Shown here one piece after another: positions 25,080-33,479 of a stretch of 64,000 nucleotides of DNA (position 1 is its first letter; every line of letters begins with the position of its first letter). The stretch is from Acidipila rosea (GTDB lineage Bacteria > Acidobacteriota > Terriglobia > Terriglobales > Acidobacteriaceae). The notes under the pieces were generated by a model. That model did not search any database. It was given only the letters and a program-made list of their open reading frames with translations, and was not told where the DNA came from. Position numbers and translations under genes: made by a program. The stretch lies in assembly GCF_004339725.1 (NCBI RefSeq), contig NZ_SMGK01000002.1:434001-498000 (forward strand), in the 5' to 3' direction.

Positions 25080-26726
25080 CTATACCTCAACCTTGACAGC
25101 GATGGGAAAACGCCTGCCCATGCCGAAAGCCTTGGCCGTCACCTTCAAAACCGGCGCAGCCTGTTGCCGCTTATATTCGCTGCGCTCGATCAGCCTGACG
25201 ACCTTCTGCACCAGCGCCAGGTCCACTCCCTGTTTCCCGGCAATCTCCTCAGGAGTTTCATACCGCTCTACATAAGCCTCGATAATCGGATCCATCACCT
25301 CATACGGCGGCAGCGAGTCGGTGTCTTTCTGTCCCGGCCGCAACTCGGCCGAGGGAGCCTTCTCGAGGATCGCCACCGGGATCAGTTCCCTGTCGCGATT
25401 CAGCCAGCGGCAAATTGAGTACACCCGCGTCTTCACCACATCCCCGATCACGGCCAGAGCACCCACCATGTCGCCGTAAAGCGTGCAATAGCCCGTCGAC
25501 ATCTCGCTCTTATTGCCCGTGGTCAGCACCAGTGCGTTGAATTTGTTGGACATCGCCATCAGCAGTGTGCCGCGTATGCGCGATTGGATATTCTCTTCCG
25601 TAATATCCGGCTTGAGCCCCGCAAACACCGGCGCAAGCGTGTGGTTGAAATCCTCGAAGAGCTCGCTGATCGGCAGCACTTCAAACTGCACGCCCAGCGT
25701 AGCCGCCAGGCGCCGGCTGTCGTCAATCGATCCCTGGGAGGAATAAGGACTCGGCATCCCCACGCAGGTCACATTCTCCGCACCCAGCGCATCCACAGCA
25801 ATCGCCGCAACCAGCGCGGAATCAATCCCGCCACTCAGCCCGATCAGCGCTTTTGAGAATCCGCACTTCCTTACATAATCCCGGGTACCCAGCACCAGCG
25901 CGCGATAGGTCGCGTCGTCGCCCGCTTCGGGCAGCTCGCGCACGTCGCCGGTCAGCGCGCTTGTGTCCACCATCACCAGGTCTTCTTCAAACGATCTGGC
26001 CTGCGCCAGCACTTCGCCGTTCGGCCCCACCGCAAGGCTTGATCCGTCAAAGACCAGGCTGTCATTGCCTCCTACCTGGTTCACCATCAGCACGGGCTGC
26101 CGATGCCGCCGCGCAATCGCCGCAAGCATGCTGAGGCGCGTCTTGCGCTTGCCCACCCAATACGGCGAGGCGGAGATGTTCAGGATCACCGTCCCGCCGT
26201 AGTGCATCAGTTCCTCAACAGGGTCGACCCTGTACAGACGGTTCTTCCAGAAGCTCTTGTCATTCCATGCATCTTCGCAGATCGTCAGAGCGACCCGCTC
26301 GCCACCCAGGTCAAAGAGCTGCTGCCTGTCAGCCGCGGCGAAGTAACGCTGCTCGTCGAAGACGTCATAGAAAGGCAACAGCATCTTCGACTGCACGAAT
26401 TCAATCCTGCCGTCGCGGAGCAGTGCCGCCGAGTTCATCACATGCTTGCCCGTTCCCTCGTGGGCTGGCGTTACGTAGCCGCAGATGACGGCGATTCCCA
26501 GCGACGCGGTAGCCGTTGCAATCTCCTCGACCGTCTCACGAGCACGAGCCACAAAGGAGGGCTTCTCCAGCAGGTCTGCAGGCGGATAGCCACACACCGC
26601 GAGTTCCGGGAACAGCGCCAGCTCCGCTCCACGCTCAGCGGCCTGCCGCGCATAGTCGATGATCTTTTTCTTGTTTCCGGCAAAGTCGCCGATGGTCGGG
26701 TTGATCTGTGCGAGCGCTATCTTCAC
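25080..26726 (-). CDS. nadE: Glutamine-dependent NAD+ synthetase
   Basis: A 548-residue two-domain enzyme. The N-terminal nitrilase-type glutaminase (about 1-255) has the triad Glu41 (FPELAVCGYPP), Lys114 (QSKMLLPFYD) and Cys150 (TICEDAWND). The C-terminal NAD synthetase domain carries the ATP P-loop LSGGIDSAL and later TTGNKSEMSTGYCTLYGDM. It amidates nicotinic acid adenine dinucleotide to NAD+ with ammonia channelled from glutamine, the last step of NAD synthesis. It lies 9 bp behind the lipocalin-like gene. All key residues are present. Confidence 0.96.
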   Translation of the reverse strand: MKIALAQINPTIGDFAGNKKKIIDYARQAAERGAELALFPELAVCGYPPADLLEKPSFVARARETVEEIATATASLGIAVICGYVTPAHEGTGKHVMNSAALLRDGRIEFVQSKMLLPFYDVFDEQRYFAAADRQQLFDLGGERVALTICEDAWNDKSFWKNRLYRVDPVEELMHYGGTVILNISASPYWVGKRKTRLSMLAAIARRHRQPVLMVNQVGGNDSLVFDGSSLAVGPNGEVLAQARSFEEDLVMVDTSALTGDVRELPEAGDDATYRALVLGTRDYVRKCGFSKALIGLSGGIDSALVAAIAVDALGAENVTCVGMPSPYSSQGSIDDSRRLAATLGVQFEVLPISELFEDFNHTLAPVFAGLKPDITEENIQSRIRGTLLMAMSNKFNALVLTTGNKSEMSTGYCTLYGDMVGALAVIGDVVKTRVYSICRWLNRDRELIPVAILEKAPSAELRPGQKDTDSLPPYEVMDPIIEAYVERYETPEEIAGKQGVDLALVQKVVRLIERSEYKRQQAAPVLKVTAKAFGMGRRFPIAVKVEV

Positions 26727-26735
26727 TCCTTCAGT

Positions 26736-27149
26736 CTACCGAACCCGCTTCCATGTCAGCTGCGCCGTGACCATTCCCTTATCAGACTCGATTGGCGGCG
26801 TCTGCAGCACCAGCGTATCTTCCGTCAGGGAGTAAAAGCGGACCTGCGGCAGCCCCACCCAATTCGGGAAAAGGCTCACCTCGACATGATGGGTCACCGT
26901 GCCGCCCTCGACCGTGTAGCGGCCTGAGTAGGCAATGTAATCGCGCGTGCCCTTCACCTTGCGCGCTGCCGTCTTCAGCGCCGCGCGCCGGTTGATCGCC
27001 GGACTCAGGTTCCCGCTCATGTAGCCTTCAGCGGAGTAGAGCAGGTAGCCGAAAACCTCGTCCCCCCACGGCTTTTCAACCATGCCATCAGCATGAAGAA
27101 AGCAATACTCCACCAGCCGCCATGTTCCAATAAATAATTCCGCTCTCAC
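26736..27149 (-). CDS. Lipocalin-like domain protein
   Basis: A 137-residue single-domain protein of the lipocalin-like type (beta barrel). The N-terminal GTWRLVEYCFLHADG with PWG, the GYLLYSAEGYMSGNL strand pair and the late SDKGMVTAQLTWKRV are typical. There is no signal peptide, so it is probably cytoplasmic. The start is a GTG at 27149. It lies directly ahead of nadE, likely in one transcript, but the family's ligands and roles are mostly unknown. I recognise the fold family, not a function. Confidence 0.75.
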   Translation of the reverse strand: MRAELFIGTWRLVEYCFLHADGMVEKPWGDEVFGYLLYSAEGYMSGNLSPAINRRAALKTAARKVKGTRDYIAYSGRYTVEGGTVTHHVEVSLFPNWVGLPQVRFYSLTEDTLVLQTPPIESDKGMVTAQLTWKRVR

Positions 27150-27182
27150 TCTCTTCCCGAACCCGTTCCCTTAAAAATTAAA

Positions 27183-27220
27183 TCCCTGCCACTCCACATT
27201 TTCTAATGGACAAGCAGGGA
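27183..27220 (-). terminator. Probable terminator after the MlaF-like ATPase gene
   Basis: On the minus strand TCCCTGC pairs with GCAGGGA around a loop that can fold further (CCAT/ATGTGG). It is followed by ATTTAATTTTT. The stem is only 7 bp, so this is a moderate call. Confidence 0.5.
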
Positions 27221-27244
27221 AAGCCGCCAAACGCGCAGCTCCTT

Positions 27245-28051
27245 TCAAACCTTCGGCAGCACCAGCGCATCCAGCTCCAGAAACTGCCGGATAATCTCGT
27301 CCTGCGACTCTTTCATTTCCTGCATTGTGCCGAAGAAATGCGCCTTTGCCTGGTGCAGAAACAGCACTCTGTCCGCCAGCCGCTCCGCAAACCTCATATC
27401 GTGCGTCACCACAATGCTCGTCAGCTTCAACTGCTTCTTCAACTTCTGGATCAGGTCGCCCAGCAGATGCGAAATCAGCGGGTCGACCATGGTGGTCGGC
27501 TCATCGTAGAGAATCGCCTCCGGCTGGGCCGACAGCGCCCGCGCAATCGCCACGGAGCGCTTCATGCCCACCGGCAGATCAGACGGCAGCAGGTCAGCCG
27601 TATCGGCCACTCCCACCATCTCCAGCAGCCCGGAGACGATCTGCTGAATCTGATCATCGAGCAACTCCTTCCGCTCCCGCAGCGGAAACGCTACATTCTC
27701 CCCCACCGTCAGCGAATCGAAGAGCGCCCCATTCTGGAAGACCATCGTGACCTTCCGCCGCAGCACCTGCATCTGCGCCTCTGTGTAGCCGCAGATATCC
27801 TCGTCCGCAACAATAATCTTGCCCGAATCCGGCTTCAGGAAGCCCATAATCTGCTGCAGCGAAACCGACTTGCCGACGCCGCTGCGCCCCAGGATACAAA
27901 GCGTCTCCCCGGGATAAACAAAGAAACTCACATCGTCAAGCACGCACAGGTCGCCGAAGCTTTTGCGCACATGCTCAAAAGCGATATAGGGTTTGCGCTC
28001 GTCGCTGGGCGCCTCCCGGTTGATCTCGATCGTCTCAGGAACGCTGCTCAA
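27245..28051 (-). CDS. MlaF-like ABC ATPase (lipid transport type) with altered signature motif
   Basis: A 268-residue ABC ATPase of the MlaF/Ttg2A type, which powers phospholipid exchange with the outer membrane. Walker A is GRSGVGKS, the Q-loop is MVFQNGALFDSLTVGENV (typical of MlaF), Walker B is ILYDEPTTMVDP and the H-loop is VVTHDM. The signature is LPVGMKRS where LSGGM is expected, so the Ser and first Gly are both replaced. No mlaE (permease) or mlaD (MCE) gene is next to it. Its neighbours lpxD and the LpxL-type gene fit envelope biogenesis. It overlaps the upstream P-loop NTPase gene by 17 bp. Confidence 0.85.
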   Translation of the reverse strand: MSSVPETIEINREAPSDERKPYIAFEHVRKSFGDLCVLDDVSFFVYPGETLCILGRSGVGKSVSLQQIMGFLKPDSGKIIVADEDICGYTEAQMQVLRRKVTMVFQNGALFDSLTVGENVAFPLRERKELLDDQIQQIVSGLLEMVGVADTADLLPSDLPVGMKRSVAIARALSAQPEAILYDEPTTMVDPLISHLLGDLIQKLKKQLKLTSIVVTHDMRFAERLADRVLFLHQAKAHFFGTMQEMKESQDEIIRQFLELDALVLPKV

Positions 28052-28685
28052 CCGTCTCGCTCTCCTGTTTCAGCTTAATGGATGCTGCTGCAAGCCGCCC
28101 CGCTACAAACCTCACCGCTTCATCTGGTAGGTAGTCAGGCGGTGTGACATCAAAAACAGGCTTGCCCTCGATCAGCTTCGCCGAGACGCCCTTCCATTGC
28201 GGAGCTAGACCGCCGCCATGCACCAGCAGCGCATCCGCCCGATCCAGAAAGAGCCGGGCGGACTCCTTGAAGTCCGCCGTCCCTGCATCCAGAACCGAGA
28301 GATAGAGGTCGGGCTTCAGAAAGCGCAGGATACTGTTCGATTCGATAATCGCGTTCTCCGCCTGCTGCAGCTCGCGACGAATCCGAGGCATCGCCTCGGC
28401 CAGCATTCCTGTCCGCGTCCTCACCCATAGCGAACGCGCTGCGCCCGCCGCGAGATACCGGCTGCTGTCCGTTCCGCTTGCTGCATCGCGCTCCTGGCTC
28501 ACCGCCATGGTGTGGTCGTCCGTCTGGCAGTCGCATGGCGCGCCGTCCGCCGTGCAGAATCCGTGCCCGTACTGCGTGATCTTGAAGGCTGTCCAGTGGT
28601 ATTCCGGCAGACGCGCAATCAGCCCCGCTACGACGGAGGTCTTCCCGATATTGCGCGAGTGACCGCCAACCACGACTATCGCCAT
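28035..28685 (-). CDS. P-loop NTPase of unknown function
   Basis: A 216-residue protein with an N-terminal P-loop GGHSRNIGKTS (residues 7-17) in the SIMIBI style seen in MobB and dethiobiotin synthetase. It has three Cys clustered near residues 44-53 (GFCTADGAPCDCQTDDH), which could bind metal. It is not confidently MobB, since no molybdenum cofactor genes are near. It lies between lpxD (1-bp gap) and the MlaF-like gene (17-bp overlap), so it is made together with envelope proteins. I do not recognise a specific function. Confidence 0.7.
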   Translation of the reverse strand: MAIVVVGGHSRNIGKTSVVAGLIARLPEYHWTAFKITQYGHGFCTADGAPCDCQTDDHTMAVSQERDAASGTDSSRYLAAGAARSLWVRTRTGMLAEAMPRIRRELQQAENAIIESNSILRFLKPDLYLSVLDAGTADFKESARLFLDRADALLVHGGGLAPQWKGVSAKLIEGKPVFDVTPPDYLPDEAVRFVAGRLAAASIKLKQESETVEQRS

Positions 28686-28686
28686 C

Positions 28687-29688
28687 CTATTCCTCGCTCT
28701 GCTTCTTTTTGCCCAGCCGCCCGATCATCGCCAGCTCGCGCAGATACTGCTTCAGCGGCTTGGCCGGGACGCCCCAGAACACCATACCCGGCCCGCGCAG
28801 GTTCTTGTGCGGCAGCACTCCCGCGCTCGACCCGAGGATCACGCCCGGGCCAATCTCCACGTGATCGCCCATCCCCACCTGTCCACCGATCACCGCGCCC
28901 TCGCCAATGACGCATGACCCTGAGATGCCGGTCTGCGCGGCAATGACCACATTGCGGCCAACGCGAACGTTATGCCCCAGGTGCACCTGGTTGTCGATCT
29001 TCACCCCACGGCCAATGCGCGTCTCCTCCAGCGCCCCCCGGTCGATGGTGGTGTTGGCGCCAATCTCTACATCGTCCTCGATCACCAGCCGCCCCTGCTG
29101 CGGAAACTGCGTATACTCCCCCGTCGCCGCATCGCGCACGTAGCCGAAGCCGTCGGCGCCAAGTACAGCCCCTGCATGCACAGTCACCCTGTCCCCAAGC
29201 ACGGCCCCGGCATAAATCACCACCCGGGGATGGATATGACAGCGTTCGCCCACGGCCACGCCTTCTCCAATCACCGCGCCGCTGCCGATCACCGTTCCCG
29301 CGCCTACCCGGACGCCGCTCTCGATCACCGCGCAGGCTGCGACGGAGACGTTTTCGCCGAGCACTGCGCCGGGCGCAATCACCGCCGCCGGATGAACTCC
29401 GGTCGCGGGCCGCTCGACCGCCAGCAGGCTTGCTGCCCGCGCAAATGCCAGCTTGGGATTTCTGGTGATCAAGAGAGTCTTCGGAGTGGCTGACTGCTCA
29501 GCGAGCGCCGGGGAAACAATGACCGCCCCAGCACGCGACTCGAGGGCCGGCTGAAGCGCCGCAGCGTCTCCCGCGAAGACAATCGATTCGGGCCCAGCGC
29601 CCGCCGCGCCATCCACCCTCACCACCGGCGCATCCGCGCCGCGCAGTTCCGCTCCCAACTTGTGTGCAAGTTCACTCAGCAGCATCAT
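28687..29688 (-). CDS. lpxD: UDP-3-O-acylglucosamine N-acyltransferase
   Basis: A 333-residue LpxD, third enzyme of lipid A synthesis, adding the N-linked hydroxyacyl chain. The N-terminal uridine-binding domain (1-105) is followed by a left-handed beta-helix of many hexapeptide repeats (such as [20 protein letters not shown]) and the catalytic His in [13 protein letters not shown]-terminal helix with [10 protein letters not shown] closes the trimer. It starts the lpxD - NTPase - mlaF-like group. Length and motifs are standard. Confidence 0.95.
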   Translation of the reverse strand: MMLLSELAHKLGAELRGADAPVVRVDGAAGAGPESIVFAGDAAALQPALESRAGAVIVSPALAEQSATPKTLLITRNPKLAFARAASLLAVERPATGVHPAAVIAPGAVLGENVSVAACAVIESGVRVGAGTVIGSGAVIGEGVAVGERCHIHPRVVIYAGAVLGDRVTVHAGAVLGADGFGYVRDAATGEYTQFPQQGRLVIEDDVEIGANTTIDRGALEETRIGRGVKIDNQVHLGHNVRVGRNVVIAAQTGISGSCVIGEGAVIGGQVGMGDHVEIGPGVILGSSAGVLPHKNLRGPGMVFWGVPAKPLKQYLRELAMIGRLGKKKQSEE

Positions 29689-29760
29689 GGCGCTTTCAGT
29701 CTAACTTCCGTTACTGCAGTTATGCTGAATTTCCAGCAGGAGAAGTCCGGCCACGGTGGC

Positions 29761-30663
29761 TCAACTGTAGACCGGCGGCTCGCCCTCGGGACGGGTCTTC
29801 CACCGCCGGTGCACCCACAGCCACTGGCTGGGATACTTCCGGATGTAACTCTCGATTGCCGCCGTGAACCGCGCCGTATTGGTCACAGCATCGGCCTCAG
29901 CGTCGCCGGTATTCGCCAGCTCGACTCGCTCGCCGAAGTGCAGGACATATTTCTTCTCCGTCTCTTCCCAGAGCAGAAATCCCGGCAGAACCGCCGCTCC
30001 TGTCTTTTGCGCCACCCGCGCCAGCCCGGAGGCTGTGCAGGCAGGCCTGCCGAAGAACGGCACAAACACTCCCTGAGGCGGCGTCATGTTCGTATCCATC
30101 AGGATGCCTACCGATTCCCCGCGCCGCATGGCGGCAATCAATCCCCGCGCGAAATCGTCCTTATGCAGCACCCGGTTCCCATGGAGACAGCGAATGCTGT
30201 TCACGAAGCGGTCCACCCGCGCATTGTCCAACCTTCGGATCACCATGCTCATCGGGTATCCCATCAGCGAGTGGTAAAAGCTTGAAAGCTCCCACGCACC
30301 CAAGTGGCCGGTAATGATGAGCACCCCCCGGCCCTCCTCGCGGGCGGCCAGGTAGTTCTCCAGACCCTCATAACGGATGAATTTCTGCGTGCTATCCGGC
30401 GTATAGCGCCTCATCAGGCAGAACTCAGCCAGCAGCCAGCCGAGACTTCGATAGAGTTCCCGCAGCAGGCGGATTCGCTCGGCTGCCGTCATCTCCGGCC
30501 ACGCCAGCGTAAGGTTGCGCTCGCCAACTCTCCGCAGGCGCGGCAGCGCGACATAAGCTACCCGGCCAATCCCTGCCCCAACTCTTCGCGCCAATGGCCG
30601 CGGCAGCAGTCCAAGACCGCGCACCAGCAACCAGACAAACCAATACTCCAGCTTTTCCCGCAT
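29761..30663 (-). CDS. LpxL/HtrB-type lipid A biosynthesis acyltransferase
   Basis: A 300-residue lysophospholipid acyltransferase-fold protein with an N-terminal membrane anchor (about residues 8-35). The catalytic H-x4-E/D motif appears as ITGHLGAWELSS (His near residue 119), and VGILMDTNMTPPQGVFVPFF is the expected second block. It would add a secondary acyl chain to lipid A or to another glycolipid, at the inner membrane. It lies 72 bp upstream of lpxD on the same strand, which supports lipid A as the target. Confidence 0.88.
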   Translation of the reverse strand: MREKLEYWFVWLLVRGLGLLPRPLARRVGAGIGRVAYVALPRLRRVGERNLTLAWPEMTAAERIRLLRELYRSLGWLLAEFCLMRRYTPDSTQKFIRYEGLENYLAAREEGRGVLIITGHLGAWELSSFYHSLMGYPMSMVIRRLDNARVDRFVNSIRCLHGNRVLHKDDFARGLIAAMRRGESVGILMDTNMTPPQGVFVPFFGRPACTASGLARVAQKTGAAVLPGFLLWEETEKKYVLHFGERVELANTGDAEADAVTNTARFTAAIESYIRKYPSQWLWVHRRWKTRPEGEPPVYS

Positions 30664-30710
30664 CGTTTAACTGCATCAGTGTAAATTGCCCAAGGCGCGG
30701 CAAAAGAAAT

Positions 30711-30736
30711 GCGGCCCGGCAATTCAGCCGGGCCGC
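30711..30736 (-). terminator. Terminator after the SYLF-domain gene
   Basis: A perfect 10-bp GC-rich stem GCGGCCCGGC / GCCGGGCCGC with a 6-base loop. On the minus strand it is followed by ATTTCTTTTG. Confidence 0.8.
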
Positions 30737-30759
30737 GCTTCCTGTATTGCTGAGCTACG

Positions 30760-31443
30760 TTACTTCTGGGTGCTCATGAAGTACTTGGCAACCGTGCGAA
30801 CAAAGGGCCGTGCTGCCGGAGGCGGCATCACATTTCCCTTCAGAATCTGCTCGAACGTGTGCGGTGCGCCATAGAACGTGGTCGTATCGTCTTCATTCTG
30901 GGTAACCGCTACGCCGCTGAGGTCGACACCGGCAAAGAGACCCTTGCTGCGCGAATAAGACAGCAACTCAGAGTTCAGCTTCCAGTCAGTGGAAGCGCTC
31001 GAGGAGCGACCAACCGGGCCTGCTGCTGCTGCCACGTTGCCGCCAATCTTGAACTTGCTCTGCAGAAGATCCTGCATACCCTTCTGGTTCATCGCCACCA
31101 GGACCAGATCCGTACCGGAGCCGCCGATCTGGAAGCCGAACGAACCACCCGTCATCTTGATGAATGCCGGTCCACTCCATCCGTGGCCCGTGCGGCAGGT
31201 CACGACGCCCTGTCCATACTCCCCACCCACGATGAATGCCGCCTTCTTGAGGCCCGGCACCACTGCCACGCAAGTAGCCTGCTGCATGATGTTGTTGGGA
31301 ATCGCCTGATCTGGCGTCTTCATAATCGCGTCTAACGTGGCCTTTGCCGCATCCAGACGGTTAGAAATGTCTGTCTTGACATCCGCCGCAAACACCGGCA
31401 TCGACAATCCTGCTGCGCACAATAAGGCTAAGAATTTTTTCAT
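30760..31443 (-). CDS. Exported SYLF-domain (Ysc84-type) lipid-binding protein
   Basis: A 227-residue protein with a signal peptide (MKKFLALLCAAGLSMPVFAA) and one SYLF domain. Typical segments are IPNNIMQQATCVAVVPGLKK, then VVTCRTGHGWSGPAFI, DLVLVAMNQKG and SYSRSKGLFAGVDLSG. SYLF proteins bind phosphoinositides or lipids in eukaryotes; the bacterial exported ones are uncharacterised. The ATG at 31443 with AGGAGA just upstream is preferred over an in-frame start at 31470. It is a single gene with its own terminator. Confidence 0.88.
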   Translation of the reverse strand: MKKFLALLCAAGLSMPVFAADVKTDISNRLDAAKATLDAIMKTPDQAIPNNIMQQATCVAVVPGLKKAAFIVGGEYGQGVVTCRTGHGWSGPAFIKMTGGSFGFQIGGSGTDLVLVAMNQKGMQDLLQSKFKIGGNVAAAAGPVGRSSSASTDWKLNSELLSYSRSKGLFAGVDLSGVAVTQNEDDTTTFYGAPHTFEQILKGNVMPPPAARPFVRTVAKYFMSTQK

Positions 31444-31760
31444 GGTTCTCCTGGTCGTACATGTCTTCAACGAAAGTTCAGAAAAGGTAGCAGACTTCCT
31501 CTCCCACCCTTTCCGCAGTTAAGCGAAGCTTATCTTCATCTTCGCATTGACTCGTTGTCAAACAATGAGATGCAGGAATTATCGGAAGGGTTGAAACGCC
31601 GTTTCCGGACAAAAAAATGGGGGCTATGGTTAGCAGTTGCCTGCGGTTCCTCTAGCCCCGTTCCCCAGATCTGCGTTGTTGCTGATTACTTTCTACCCTT
31701 TTAGTTACCATGGCGCAAGGTTACTAATGTCTATGACCTAAAGGTAAAAATGTGCCAGAT
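31444..31760. other. Intergenic stretch between the LuxR-type and SYLF genes
   Basis: No coding region can be supported in these 317 bases. They hold the terminator at 31611-31659 and presumably the SYLF promoter; no convincing -35/-10 pair was picked. Confidence 0.6.
31611..31659 (-). terminator. Terminator after the LuxR-type regulator gene
   Basis: On the minus strand GGGGCTA pairs with TAGCCCC, with an inner GCAG-GCAA-CTGC hairpin. The stem is followed by CATTTTTTT. Confidence 0.8.
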
Positions 31761-32426
31761 TCATCCAGTTGGCCCCTTATGTGCCCATCGCGCCAACTGC
31801 ATCGTCAGCGCCGTGCGATTTTCCACTCCGGCCTTGCGCATCAGCTTTGCCATGTGCGCTTTTACCGTTCGCTCTTCGATGCCGAGTTTTTTGGCTATCT
31901 CGCGGTTGCTGCGCGCCGCGGCCAACAGCCGCACCACTTCCTGTTCACGCTGGGTAAGCGGCGGCCGTGTCGGAGGATAGGTATCTCCCCGTACGGACAA
32001 GGCCTGCTCAATTACATGGGCGAGCACCTTGCGCGGAGCCCAGATCGACCCGCTCATCATCACTTCGATGCACTGCATCAGCTGATCAGGACTGGCCGAC
32101 TCGCCCAGAAATCCCTTTGCTCCCGCGGAGATGGCGCGGATCATCGTCTCTTCGCTCGTCTCCGCGCACATTGCGATGACCTTGAGCTCGGGACGCCGGA
32201 TGCGAATCTCCCGCAACTGGCGGAAGGCTTCCATCCTATCCACCATGCACAGCAGCAACAGGGCCAGGGATTTGTCCTCTACGCCTTCCCTCAGGCCTAC
32301 TGGAACCGCTTCGATCCACGGAACTCCGTCGAGCACAGCGCAAAGCCCCACCAGGCGTATGGGTTCCTGCAACAGCAGGCCCATTCTTGTCCGTTCCTGG
32401 CTCCGCTCTTGGCCCGTGGTATTCAT
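31761..32426 (-). CDS. LuxR-type regulator with a degenerate receiver domain
   Basis: A 221-residue NarL-like protein. The C-terminal LuxR HTH is complete (LTQREQEVVRLLAAARSNRE, then IAKKLGIEERTVKAHMAKLM). The N-terminal half keeps the receiver fold (AISAGAKGFL, the Leu-rich beta3 strand) but has lost the phosphorylation residues. The Asp position reads LLLLCMVD, the Thr position is Cys (IAMCAET), the Lys is Glu (FLGESA), and the acidic pair at the start is missing. It is therefore probably phosphorylation-independent. The start at 32426 lies 1 bp after the dcd stop (TGAgATG); a longer ORF from 32486 would overlap dcd by about 59 bp. Confidence 0.82.
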   Translation of the reverse strand: MNTTGQERSQERTRMGLLLQEPIRLVGLCAVLDGVPWIEAVPVGLREGVEDKSLALLLLCMVDRMEAFRQLREIRIRRPELKVIAMCAETSEETMIRAISAGAKGFLGESASPDQLMQCIEVMMSGSIWAPRKVLAHVIEQALSVRGDTYPPTRPPLTQREQEVVRLLAAARSNREIAKKLGIEERTVKAHMAKLMRKAGVENRTALTMQLARWAHKGPTG

Positions 32427-32427
32427 C

Positions 32428-32982
32428 TCATAGCTTGGGCAATACGATGCCCTGTTGCTTCTGGTATTTGCCTCGACGGTCTGCATAACTTACCTCGCAG
32501 ACCTCATCGGACTGGAAAAAGAGAATCTGACAGAGCCCTTCGTTCGCATAAACGCGTGCTGGCAGCGGAGTTGTGTTGGAGATCTCCAGTGTTACGAATC
32601 CCTCCCACTCCGGCTCAAACGGCGTGACGTTTACGATAATGCCACATCGCGCATAGGTTGATTTGCCCACGCAAATGGTCAGGACGTCGCGCGGAATCCT
32701 AAAGTACTCCACCGATCGCGCCAGCGCGAAGGAGTTCGGCGGCACGATCACCGATTCCGCCTGCACCGTCACAAACGAGCGCTCATCAAAGTTTTTCGGG
32801 TCGATGATGGCGCTATTGACGTTAGTAAAGATCTTGAACTCATCGGAAACCCTGAGATCGTATCCATAAGAAGAGAGACCGTAGGAGACGACTCCCTCTT
32901 TTACCTGCTTCTCGCTGAAGGGGGAGATCATCCCGTTCTTCAGTGCCTGCTCTCTAATCCAACGATCACTCTTAATTGACAT
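32428..32982 (-). CDS. dcd: dCTP deaminase
   Basis: A 184-residue trimeric dCTP deaminase, which makes dUTP from dCTP for thymidylate synthesis. The active-site segments [20 protein letters not shown] and [20 protein letters not shown] are intact, as are the N-terminal [13 protein letters not shown] and the C-terminal [13 protein letters not shown]. It precedes the LuxR-type gene with almost no gap. It is divergent from the HU gene, with 176 bp between the starts. No sign that it is the bifunctional deaminase/dUTPase form was checked. Confidence 0.94.
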   Translation of the reverse strand: MSIKSDRWIREQALKNGMISPFSEKQVKEGVVSYGLSSYGYDLRVSDEFKIFTNVNSAIIDPKNFDERSFVTVQAESVIVPPNSFALARSVEYFRIPRDVLTICVGKSTYARCGIIVNVTPFEPEWEGFVTLEISNTTPLPARVYANEGLCQILFFQSDEVCEVSYADRRGKYQKQQGIVLPKL

Positions 32983-33076
32983 CTGTCTATGTCCCGCTGA
33001 TTCTTTCCTGAAAAGAAATTTACTCCTTCCAGAAATTTGTAGTGTGGAATCTGCATCTTACAAAGCGCTGTCTACG

Positions 33077-33105
33077 TTGACAACGGATCACTCACAGCTT
33101 AGCAT
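33077..33105 (+). promoter_or_regulatory. Sigma70-type promoter of the HU gene
   Basis: A consensus -35 TTGACA (33077-33082), an ideal 17-bp spacer and a -10 TAGCAT (33100-33105) precede the HU start by about 50 bp. Confidence 0.7.
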
Positions 33106-33158
33106 TCAAAGCAGTCCTGCTAACTGCATGTAAAAAATCAGCTTAGGGGGTTAAGGCT

Positions 33159-33428
33159 TTGATTAAACAGGATATTATTCACCACGTCATCGAGCGCACC
33201 GGGCTCCCGCGCAACAAGGCGGAGGCAGCCGTCGATACTGTGTTTGAAGGCCTGAAGAAAGCTCTTGCCCAGGGCGACCGTATTGAGTTACGCGGCTTTG
33301 GCGTCTTCAATGTACGTCCGCGCAAGACTGGCATCGGCCGCAATCCCCGCACCGGAACCGAAGTCAATATTCTTCCGGGCAAGGCTGTCCGCTTCAAGCC
33401 AGGCAAAGAACTTCACCTGCTGGACTAA
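33159..33428 (+). CDS. HU-family DNA-binding protein
   Basis: An 89-residue histone-like protein of normal HU/IHF length. The helical dimerisation part (residues 1-45) is followed by the DNA-binding beta arm with GFGVFNVRPRKTGIGRNPRT, ending in GKAVRFKPGKELH. The start is a TTG at 33159, preceded by a GGGGG stretch 8 bases upstream; no ATG fits better. It binds and bends DNA and helps compact the nucleoid. It is a single gene with its own promoter and a hairpin terminator. Confidence 0.94.
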   Translation: MIKQDIIHHVIERTGLPRNKAEAAVDTVFEGLKKALAQGDRIELRGFGVFNVRPRKTGIGRNPRTGTEVNILPGKAVRFKPGKELHLLD

Positions 33429-33447
33429 TAAAATTTAGCGCTCACAG

Positions 33448-33475
33448 CGGTCAGGTAGCTCTCAGCACCTGACCG
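33448..33475. terminator. Hairpin between convergent HU and priA genes
   Basis: A perfect 9-bp stem CGGTCAGGT / ACCTGACCG with a 10-base loop, placed between the two stop codons. The T-rich tail (TTCGTT) is short, so efficiency is uncertain. Confidence 0.65.
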
Positions 33476-33479
33476 TTCG

